Source: Bacillota bacterium (GTDB lineage Bacteria > Bacillota > Dethiobacteria > DTU022 > UBA8154). Taken from it: a stretch of 32,732 nt of DNA. The notes beneath the pieces were generated by a model. The model had not been told where the DNA came from and ran no database searches. It saw only the letters and a list, made by a program, of their open reading frames with translations. Numbering within the stretch: position 1 is the first letter of the stretch; each line of letters opens with the position of its first letter. The stretch lies in contig JAKORA010000318.1 in assembly GCA_029778075.1 (NCBI GenBank), positions 1 to 32,732 of the forward strand, given 5' to 3'. Shown here in pieces: positions 17,224-23,889 of this stretch. The position numbers and the translations under genes were made by a program.

Positions 17224-18870
17224 CTAACGCTTATGACTATTGACGATATACTCTTCTTCCCAGGTAATCTCATTAATTGCATTTTTAATATCATCTACCG
17301 ATGGGTTCTGTTTACAAAGCAGGCCGTACTCAATACTATCAACCAAGGCTGCCCAACTGGCGTCAATTATATTCTCAGAGACGCCTACTGTTCCCCATCT
17401 TTTGTTGCCGTTTTGTGAAGTGATCAAGACGCGCACCTTGGCCCCTGTACCATCTTTACCGTCAAGCACCCGCACTTTATAATCCACAAGTTTAATAGCT
17501 TTTATCTCCGGATAAATTTCCTCCAGGGCTTTGCGCAAAGCGTTGTCCATGGCATTTACGGGTCCGTTTCCTTCAGCTGCTGTATGCACAATTCTTTCCC
17601 CGACTCGCAATTTAATTGTAGCTTCAATATACCAATCACTGCCGCGCCGTTCTTTATCCAGTATACACCTAAAAGACTCCAGCTTGAACAGGGGCTTGTA
17701 GGTTTTCATTGTTTTCCAGATCAGCAACTCAAAGGAACCGTCCGCCCCCTCGAATTGGTAACCTTCATGCTCCATCTTCTTGAGAACCTCTAAAACCTTA
17801 ATCGCCTCGGGATAATTCTTGATTAATTTTATATCCCTTTCCTTAACCTTAAAAAGAATATTGCTTTTTCCGGATAGTTCGGAAATTAAAATGCGCCTTT
17901 TATTGCCTACCTCTTCAGGGTTGGCATGCTCATAGGTCTGGGAGTGCTTAACAACAGCATCGACATGAATACCGCCCTTATGTGCAAAAGCATTTCGCCC
18001 TACATAGGGTTGGCTGTCCTGGGGAATCATGTTGGCCAGTTCGGCGACCACCTTGGAAATCCTGGTTAGCTCCTTTAGTTGCTCCGCTTTGAATTTATCT
18101 ATTTTTAACTTGAAGTACATATTGGCAATAATAGCACAAAGATCCGCATTGCCGCATCTTTCTCCATACCCGTTAATGGTTCCCTGGACATGAGTTGCCC
18201 CGCTCTGCAGTGCAATAATGGAATTGGCTACGGCCATTCCGCAATCGTTATGGGCGTGAATGCCGAGGGGAACAGAAAACTCTTTTTTAACTTCCAAAAT
18301 AATGCGCTGGACATCCAGAGGCATTGTTCCCCCATTGGTATCACATAACACTACTGAATCTGCGCCGCTTTTTACTGCAGCCCGGATAGTTTCCAGTGCA
18401 TATGCAGGGTTATTTACATATCCGTCAAAAAAATGTTCCGCATCAAAGATTACTTCCAGGTTTCTTGCCTTTAGGAAAAAAATCGTATCGGCAATCATCG
18501 CCAGGTTTTCTTCCAAAGTCGTCCCTAAAGCATGTGTTACATGAAAATCCCAGCTTTTCCCCACTACTGTCACTGCCGGGGTATTAGCCTCTATCAGGGC
18601 CATTACATTGTCATCGGATTCCACTTTTGCCCCGGCACGCCTGGTACTGCCAAAGGCAGTGACTTTGGCGTGACGAAAAGATATATCTTTCAGGCGGCTA
18701 AAAAACTCCATATCTTTTGGATTGGAGCCTGGCCATCCCCCTTCGATATAATCAATCCCCAGTGCATCCAAAAGCTGGACGATCTGGATTTTGTCACCTA
18801 CAGAAAAAGATATACCCTCTCTTTGTGCCCCATCTCTCAAAGTTGTATCATAAACTTTAAAAACACTCAT
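17224..18870 (-). CDS. cimA: (R)-citramalate synthase
   Basis: CimA condenses pyruvate and acetyl-CoA to citramalate, opening a threonine-independent route to isoleucine. The HMGL-like catalytic barrel starts with YDTTLRDGAQREG and carries the metal-binding HAHNDCGMAVAN and the motif INGYGERCGNADL. The C-terminal portion (about 400-530) is the LeuA-type allosteric dimer domain. The length (548 aa) and the sequence IEGGWPGSNPKD are typical of the long CimA clade rather than of 2-isopropylmalate synthase or homocitrate synthase. GGAGG precedes the ATG. It stands apart from other ilv/leu genes, with its own promoter. Confidence 0.94.
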   Translation of the reverse strand: MSVFKVYDTTLRDGAQREGISFSVGDKIQIVQLLDALGIDYIEGGWPGSNPKDMEFFSRLKDISFRHAKVTAFGSTRRAGAKVESDDNVMALIEANTPAVTVVGKSWDFHVTHALGTTLEENLAMIADTIFFLKARNLEVIFDAEHFFDGYVNNPAYALETIRAAVKSGADSVVLCDTNGGTMPLDVQRIILEVKKEFSVPLGIHAHNDCGMAVANSIIALQSGATHVQGTINGYGERCGNADLCAIIANMYFKLKIDKFKAEQLKELTRISKVVAELANMIPQDSQPYVGRNAFAHKGGIHVDAVVKHSQTYEHANPEEVGNKRRILISELSGKSNILFKVKERDIKLIKNYPEAIKVLEVLKKMEHEGYQFEGADGSFELLIWKTMKTYKPLFKLESFRCILDKERRGSDWYIEATIKLRVGERIVHTAAEGNGPVNAMDNALRKALEEIYPEIKAIKLVDYKVRVLDGKDGTGAKVRVLITSQNGNKRWGTVGVSENIIDASWAALVDSIEYGLLCKQNPSVDDIKNAINEITWEEEYIVNSHKR

Positions 18871-18907
18871 AAATAACCTCCAGAGAAATCCACACTAAAT
18901 TAGAAAT

Positions 18908-18936
18908 ATTATACTATATGGCTTTAAGCATGTCTA
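18908..18936 (-). promoter_or_regulatory. cimA promoter with overlapping direct repeat
   Basis: On the minus strand TAGACA (18936-18931), 17 bases, TATAAT (18913-18908) form a good sigma-A-type promoter about 40 bases before the cimA start. A direct repeat ATGTCTATAT / ATGTCTATAC (18930-18939 and 18941-18950, + strand) with an 11-base period covers the -35 element and the sequence just upstream of it. That is one helical turn, so both copies face the same side of DNA, as expected for a regulator site. Confidence 0.6.
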
Positions 18937-19124
18937 TATCATGTCTATACAAAACAAAGAAGCATTTTCCCCGATGCGCTTTATCTCTTATCACCTTCCT
19001 GAAATCTATTAAAAATGATTTATGACGGCAGAATAATATACAATTTTTTCCTGTCTTTACACTGAATAGATCCAGTTATTACGGAAAAAATAAAGAGGAA
19101 ATTGAATGGAAAGGAGGGGAGATA

Positions 19125-19358
19125 ATGCAGGCAACAAGAACAGGTATAAAAAATATCGGCAAGGCAGAGTTTATGTCCCTTTTTCATCAGTACCAGGGTG
19201 AATCGTTATGCTCCAAAAAACTTAGTGTTTACGCCAATATGGTACAGGAACCCACTTTAAAAAACATGATTAATCAAATGAGTTCCCAGTGCCAGGATCG
19301 AGCCAACCGCCTGTCATCTCTTTTGCAGGAAGCCGGCGGGAGCCACCTGCTTTCCTAA
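19125..19358 (+). CDS. CotF-type spore coat protein, short
   Basis: A 77-residue, mainly helical protein of the CotF-like family found in endospore formers. It has a short conserved stretch (MSLFHQYQGESLCSKKLSVYA) followed by a second helix with Asn, Gln and Arg residues. GGAAAGGAGGGGAG lies just before the ATG. It is followed after 24 bases by a second protein of the same type, and together they resemble the two halves of a longer CotF protein. No sporulation sigma-factor promoter is clear; a TATACAAT about 80 bases upstream resembles a sigma-E -10 element without a good -35. Confidence 0.6.
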   Translation: MQATRTGIKNIGKAEFMSLFHQYQGESLCSKKLSVYANMVQEPTLKNMINQMSSQCQDRANRLSSLLQEAGGSHLLS

Positions 19359-19382
19359 GAATATAAAAAGGAGGTTTTTAAA

Positions 19383-19637
19383 GTGCAACAGCAACTTACC
19401 GATAAAGACATAGCCGGCGATGTACTTACAGGAGTTAAGCATATGGCACAGGGATATATGATGGCTGTAATGGAATCAAGCGATCAAACTTTACGCCAGA
19501 CTTTTAAAGATTTCCACGACCAGTGCTTGAACGATCAATATCGGATCTTCCAGGTTATGAATCAACACGGCTGGTATAAAGTTCCCATGATCCTTGATGA
19601 AGCACAAGTACAACCGACACCGGCACAGCGCTTTTAA
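19383..19637 (+). CDS. CotF-type spore coat protein
   Basis: An 84-residue CotF-family protein: MQQQLTDKDIAGDVLTGVKH, then a central helix with many Met (MAQGYMMAVME), and the hallmark C-terminal NDQYRIFQVMNQHGWYKVP. Members are helical, ferritin-like-fold coat components of spores. The start is GTG at 19383, with AAAAGGAGG 7 bases upstream. It is co-transcribed with the gene before it and ends in a + strand terminator, forming a two-gene unit. Confidence 0.8.
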   Translation: MQQQLTDKDIAGDVLTGVKHMAQGYMMAVMESSDQTLRQTFKDFHDQCLNDQYRIFQVMNQHGWYKVPMILDEAQVQPTPAQRF

Positions 19638-19671
19638 AAAAATACCCCACTTTGTTATTTGTTATTAGCTG

Positions 19672-19707
19672 CCCGCTTCTGTCCTTACAGGAAGCGGGTT
19701 TGTGTTT
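19672..19707 (+). terminator. Rho-independent terminator after the CotF genes
   Basis: CCCGCTT and AAGCGGG pair, extended by CTGT/ACAG with a one-base bulge, and TTTGTGTTT follows on the + strand. The U-tract overlaps the 3' end of the convergent ATPase gene on the minus strand. Confidence 0.75.
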
Positions 19708-20851
19708 AGCAGCCGTTTCCATTTCTGATCGTATCCTGCAACGACATGGAATATATTACTTTTTTCAATTTATGGATAAAAGAGAGCTTCTCCTCCTTTT
19801 TCTCAGAAGTTGTCCCAATTAACAACTTGCTGATCTCTAATATTTTTTGTGCAGCATGGTGTTTGGGGTACTTGAGTAAAAAAGGCTCCTGTTTCTTGAC
19901 GGAGAGGGCAATAGCCTCACTTCGTGGTATTGTCCCCAAATATTCCACCGGTAAATTCAAAAACTGTCTGGAAGCGGTGCTGATCGCGTCCCATATATTG
20001 TAGGCCTCCCGCTCCTCCTGCGACTTGTTGACAATCAGTTTAATCCGGCTTTGGACTTCATAATTGGCCAAAACTTTGATTAGCGAATATACATCCATAA
20101 TGGCATGGGGGTCCGGTGTAGCTACTAAGACGATCTCATCCGCCGCCAGCAAAAAATTGGTTACGTTACGAGAAACCCCGGAACCTGTATCTAGAAACAG
20201 GTAATCCACATAACTGTCAAGTTTGTTAAAAGCGGAAATTAACCTGCTGAACTGCCACTCTTTCAGATTGGCGATCTCATCCATACCCGCTCCGCCGGGA
20301 ATCAGCATTAATCCCTGGGGACCATGGATAATGATTTCTTCAATTTCTTTCTGTCCGTTTACAAGATGAAAAAGGTTATACTTAGCATTTATCTGTAAAA
20401 GAAAATCCACATTGGCTGTGCCGAGGTCCACATCAACAATGCAGGTCTTTTTCCCCAGGGATTGCAAAGCGAGCGCAAGATTTATAACCACCGTGCTTTT
20501 TCCGGCACCACCTTTTCCGCTGCTAACCGCAATTACTCTGGCCATCTCCCTAGAACGGTTATCTCTACCTCCACGAGAAATGGAACCCGGGGAGGCGATC
20601 GTAAGGGTCCGCCCCTCTTTAAAACCTCGGGCTACAATTTCCGACTGAAAGGGTGCCCCGTGGATATTTACAAAGAAAACTTCAACGACAGTGCCTACCG
20701 GTAAAGGGATAAATTTTCCCCTTTCTTCAGGCATCTCGATTACCCATGACTTCTCCCCCTTGCTCAAAACCCTGGTGAGATATTCGCCCCTGTACAGTGA
20801 CGAGTGGGGTATTATTTTTAATAATATAGTGCCCTCTACTTTTTCTTCCAT
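19706..20851 (-). CDS. FlhG/MinD-type ATPase with N-terminal YcgR-N (PilZN)-like domain
   Basis: Residues about 105-360 form a ParA/MinD-family ATPase with the deviant Walker A SSGKGGAGKST (110-120), the switch VDVDLGTANVD and Walker B LFLDTGSGVSRNV. The last two look like FlhG (FleN/YlxH), the flagellar-number ATPase, rather than MinD or chromosome ParA. The first about 95 residues (GEYLTRVLS, PLPVGTVVEVFFVNIHGAPFQ) resemble the N-terminal domain of YcgR-type flagellar brake proteins; no PilZ domain follows. The tail (LSFIHKLKKVIYSM) could be an amphipathic membrane anchor. It stands alone: no flhF, flagellar or chemotaxis gene is near. The ribosome-binding site (AGAGAGAAGAAG) is weak. A regulator of cell-surface machinery or polar placement is plausible, but the role is inferred. 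Confidence 0.72.
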   Translation of the reverse strand: MEEKVEGTILLKIIPHSSLYRGEYLTRVLSKGEKSWVIEMPEERGKFIPLPVGTVVEVFFVNIHGAPFQSEIVARGFKEGRTLTIASPGSISRGGRDNRSREMARVIAVSSGKGGAGKSTVVINLALALQSLGKKTCIVDVDLGTANVDFLLQINAKYNLFHLVNGQKEIEEIIIHGPQGLMLIPGGAGMDEIANLKEWQFSRLISAFNKLDSYVDYLFLDTGSGVSRNVTNFLLAADEIVLVATPDPHAIMDVYSLIKVLANYEVQSRIKLIVNKSQEEREAYNIWDAISTASRQFLNLPVEYLGTIPRSEAIALSVKKQEPFLLKYPKHHAAQKILEISKLLIGTTSEKKEEKLSFIHKLKKVIYSMSLQDTIRNGNGC

Positions 20852-20880
20852 ATAGACTTCTTCTCTCTGGAAAAAATTAC

Positions 20881-20909
20881 TTGACTCTATTCAGTTATAT
20901 TTCCATAAA
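20881..20909 (+). promoter_or_regulatory. Possible promoter for DUF72-UvrD genes
   Basis: TTGACT, 17 bases, CATAAA (5/6 and 4/6 matches to consensus) read toward the DUF72 gene, which would give a leader of about 145 bases. The element TTGACTCTATTCAGT recurs as TTGACTCTATTGAGT at 21026-21040, right before the ribosome-binding site, so the -35 may be part of a repeated regulatory site. Confidence 0.35.
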
Positions 20910-21060
20910 TTTGGACAATATCCTGCTAAGAATTCAAAAAAGAGTACTGTAATGAAAAACAGCTTTTTACCGCCACCCCTACTTTTAAAATAGAGGACTT
21001 TTTATCTGAACTGGAGAAATAAATATTGACTCTATTGAGTATTGAGAGGAGGCCCGTCAT

Positions 21061-21864
21061 TTGATTTTTATTGGCACAGCCGGCTACAGCTACCGCGACT
21101 GGATTGGGCCTTATTATCCACCGGGGACTGCCTCCGATAAAATGCTGGAGCTATATGCCGCGGAATTTTTTTTTGTGGAGGTTAACGCCACTTACTACCG
21201 TCTGCCTGACTGGAAAATGATAAAGTCTATGGAGAGAAAAACTCCCCCGGGCTTTCAGTTCGTCATTAAAGCCCATGAGTCGATAACTCATCAGTACAGC
21301 CAGGATTATCTGACAAATTGCCGAAAATTTAAACAGGCGCTCCAACCACTGGACGAAAACGAAAAACTGGGAGGCATTTTAGCTCAATTTCCTTACTCCT
21401 TCCAAAACAATGAGGCAAATCGTAAATATTTGCTCGCTTTAAAAGAAGCTTTTTCCCCATTCCCCCTTATCGTGGAATTTCGTCGCCGGGATTGGCAGCA
21501 AGAGGCTGTTTTCATGCTCCTGAAGGAAAACAGTATCGCCTATACCTGTGTCGATGAGCCGCAGTTAAAAGGCTTGATGTCTCCCCTGGCTATAAGAACG
21601 GCACAGCTTGCTTACCTGCGCTTTCACGGCCGCAATTACACCACCTGGTGGAATCATAAAAAACCTTATGAGAGGTATAATTACCTTTACAGTCATGAGG
21701 AACTTACAGAATGGGTTCCAAAGATAAAGGCAATCAACCAGGGTGCTGCAAAACTTTTTATCTCCTTTAATAACCATTTTCAGGCTCAGGCTGTGGCCAA
21801 CGCCCGCATGATGCAAAAAATACTGAAAAAGGCTGAGCTACAAAATGACAAAATACTTCCCTGA
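21061..21864 (+). CDS. DUF72 (YecE-like) family protein
   Basis: This 267-residue protein belongs to the DUF72 family, a TIM-barrel group of uncertain function. Signatures are the start FIGTAGYSYRDWIGPYYP, the segment EVNATYYRLP, FQFVIKAHESITH, and LRFHGRN near the C-terminus. The start is TTG at 21061 with GAGGAGG 8 bases upstream. Its last 20 bases overlap the start of the helicase gene, so translation of the two is coupled. Some DUF72 proteins have been suggested to act on nucleic acids, and the pairing here with a UvrD-type helicase gives mild support. Confidence 0.88.
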   Translation: MIFIGTAGYSYRDWIGPYYPPGTASDKMLELYAAEFFFVEVNATYYRLPDWKMIKSMERKTPPGFQFVIKAHESITHQYSQDYLTNCRKFKQALQPLDENEKLGGILAQFPYSFQNNEANRKYLLALKEAFSPFPLIVEFRRRDWQQEAVFMLLKENSIAYTCVDEPQLKGLMSPLAIRTAQLAYLRFHGRNYTTWWNHKKPYERYNYLYSHEELTEWVPKIKAINQGAAKLFISFNNHFQAQAVANARMMQKILKKAELQNDKILP

Positions 21865-23830
21865 AAATAATAAAGATGGAAATAATATTAATCGTAACCA
21901 CTGGCATGAACGTCTCCGCCGTGAACTTAATGCAGAGCAATATTATTTCGTGACGCACCGTGGTTCTGCTTTGCTGGGTATTGCCGGTCCCGGATCCGGT
22001 AAAACCCGCGCCCTGACTTTTCGCGTTGCGAACCTGCTTCAGGAAAACGTTCGACCGGAAAACATCTTACTGGTCACATTTACAAATAAAGCTGCCGAGG
22101 AAATGAAAACCCGCGTTAGAGAAATTATCGGTTCCCTCCCTCCGGGGTTATGGGCCGGGACGTTCCACAGTATAGGGGCACGAATCTTAAGACGCCATGC
22201 TTCACTGGTCAACAGAGGGCCCAACTTCTCCATTCTGGATGAAGACGACCGGGAGGCAATGATAAAATCATCTCTGGCCGCTTTAAAATTAAAACTACCC
22301 GCCAAAGACCAAAATCTGTTCATTAAAAAAGGGCTGCTGGGGACAATCCTAAGCTCTGCCAGGAACTCAGCACTTGACCTGGAAGACTATGTTTATACCC
22401 GGATGCCAGAGTTGTCTCATTACCTTCCCCTTTTTAAACAGGTAGAGGAAATATATGAAGAAAAAAAGCGCCTGGCAAACGCTTTTGACTTTGACGATCT
22501 TTTGAGCGTCTGGCTAAAGCTGCTCCAGGAAAACAAGCAGATCAGGCAGCGCTATCAGGAACAGTTTCAACATATTCTGGTAGACGAATACCAGGACACC
22601 AATGCCATTCAAGACCAGCTTGTCTTACTGCTGGGAGAAAACAGTTCCATCTGCCTGGTAGGAGATGACGCCCAATCAATTTACAGTTTCCGGTGCGCTG
22701 AAATAGGCAACATTTTAACTTTCTCCCAGAAGAGACCTGATTGTACAGTTGTTAAGCTTGTGCAAAATTACCGCAGTGTCCCTGAAATTCTGGAGCTGGC
22801 CAACTACTCCATCTCCAACAACAGGCAGCAAATCCCAAAAGAGCTGTTCACAGCGCGTGCTCCAGGAGAAAAGCCCTATGTCTATATAGCTTCTGATAAC
22901 TTCAAAGAGGCGCAATTCATTGTTCATAAAGTCCTGGAACTTTATGATGAAGGACAAAGCTTAAGCGATATTGCCATTCTATACCGCAGCTCCTATCTGG
23001 CACAGGATGTGGAACTGGAGCTACTGAAAAAAAATATTCCTTATATGACCTTTGGAGGTCTAAAATTTTTGCAGCGGGCACATATTAAAGATATCCTAGC
23101 CTGGCTGAAAATACTGGAAAATCCCCTGGATGAAATTTCCTGGCAGCGGGTTATCCTCATGTATGAAGGCCTGGGAACAGCCACTTTCCAGCAATTATGG
23201 CAGAAAATGCGCTCTTATCCCCAGCCTCTCCAGGCCGTAACCGGAGAGCAGATTTCTCCTCCTCGTGGGCATAAAGGCTGGAAATCCCTGGTAGGGACAT
23301 TACGGCAACTTGAAAATGCAGACCGGGAGAATGTCCCCTGGCTGATACACATTATTCTTGAAAGCCATTACGGGAAATATCTTAAAGAAAAATATCCCGA
23401 TGATTTTGCCGAACGGATCATGGGTATCGAAAGACTCGCGGCTTACGGATCACGTTGTGCCTCTCTCCGGGAGTTTCTAGAGTCCCTAATCCTGGAAGAA
23501 GCTCTGATCATGGAAAATTTAAAAGAAGAAAACCCGGAAAAAGAATATCTTACCCTTTCCACCATTCACAGCGCCAAAGGCAAAGAGTGGAAAACCGTTC
23601 TCCTAATCGGCCTCAATGAAGGGCGTTTCCCCACTTCACAGGGAATTAAAAACATTGAAGAAGAAAGGCGCCTGTTTTATGTAGCGACAACGAGGGCCAA
23701 AGACTACCTTTACCTTACCTCTTCCCGGGAAGAGTACAGAGGATGGGGAAGTTATCTCAGCGGGCCATCTTCTTTTATCAGGGAATTGCCCCCACATTGT
23801 TACCAGGTAATATTTGAAGACTACTTTTAA
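21845..23830 (+). CDS. UvrD/PcrA-like superfamily 1 DNA helicase
   Basis: This is an ATP-driven 3'-5' DNA translocase/helicase. Motifs in order are Walker A GPGSGKT (48-54), Ia TFTNKAAEEMK, motif II VDEYQDTN, III VGDDAQSIYSFR, IV VQNYRS, V STIHSAKGKEW and VI YVATTRAKDYL. At 661 aa it is shorter than PcrA/UvrD (about 720-740) and ends soon after motif VI, lacking the C-terminal extension that contacts RNA polymerase in PcrA. It is thus probably a second, accessory UvrD-family helicase rather than the housekeeping PcrA. It overlaps the DUF72 gene by 20 bases in a different frame. Confidence 0.92.
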   Translation: MTKYFPENNKDGNNINRNHWHERLRRELNAEQYYFVTHRGSALLGIAGPGSGKTRALTFRVANLLQENVRPENILLVTFTNKAAEEMKTRVREIIGSLPPGLWAGTFHSIGARILRRHASLVNRGPNFSILDEDDREAMIKSSLAALKLKLPAKDQNLFIKKGLLGTILSSARNSALDLEDYVYTRMPELSHYLPLFKQVEEIYEEKKRLANAFDFDDLLSVWLKLLQENKQIRQRYQEQFQHILVDEYQDTNAIQDQLVLLLGENSSICLVGDDAQSIYSFRCAEIGNILTFSQKRPDCTVVKLVQNYRSVPEILELANYSISNNRQQIPKELFTARAPGEKPYVYIASDNFKEAQFIVHKVLELYDEGQSLSDIAILYRSSYLAQDVELELLKKNIPYMTFGGLKFLQRAHIKDILAWLKILENPLDEISWQRVILMYEGLGTATFQQLWQKMRSYPQPLQAVTGEQISPPRGHKGWKSLVGTLRQLENADRENVPWLIHIILESHYGKYLKEKYPDDFAERIMGIERLAAYGSRCASLREFLESLILEEALIMENLKEENPEKEYLTLSTIHSAKGKEWKTVLLIGLNEGRFPTSQGIKNIEEERRLFYVATTRAKDYLYLTSSREEYRGWGSYLSGPSSFIRELPPHCYQVIFEDYF

Positions 23831-23857
23831 AAAGAACCTGCCTTTTCAGGCAGGTTC
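23829..23857 (-). terminator. Terminator of the molybdenum hydroxylase operon, shared with uvrD-like gene
   Basis: GAACCTGCC and GGCAGGTTC form a perfect 9-bp stem around TTTTCA. On the minus strand it is followed by TTTTT (23833-23829), so it ends the padR-hydroxylase operon. It lies immediately after the helicase stop on the + strand and may also slow that transcript, although the + strand lacks a U-tract. Confidence 0.8.
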
Positions 23858-23889
23858 AACAGTTTAAATTAGCTTTGACATATTATTAT

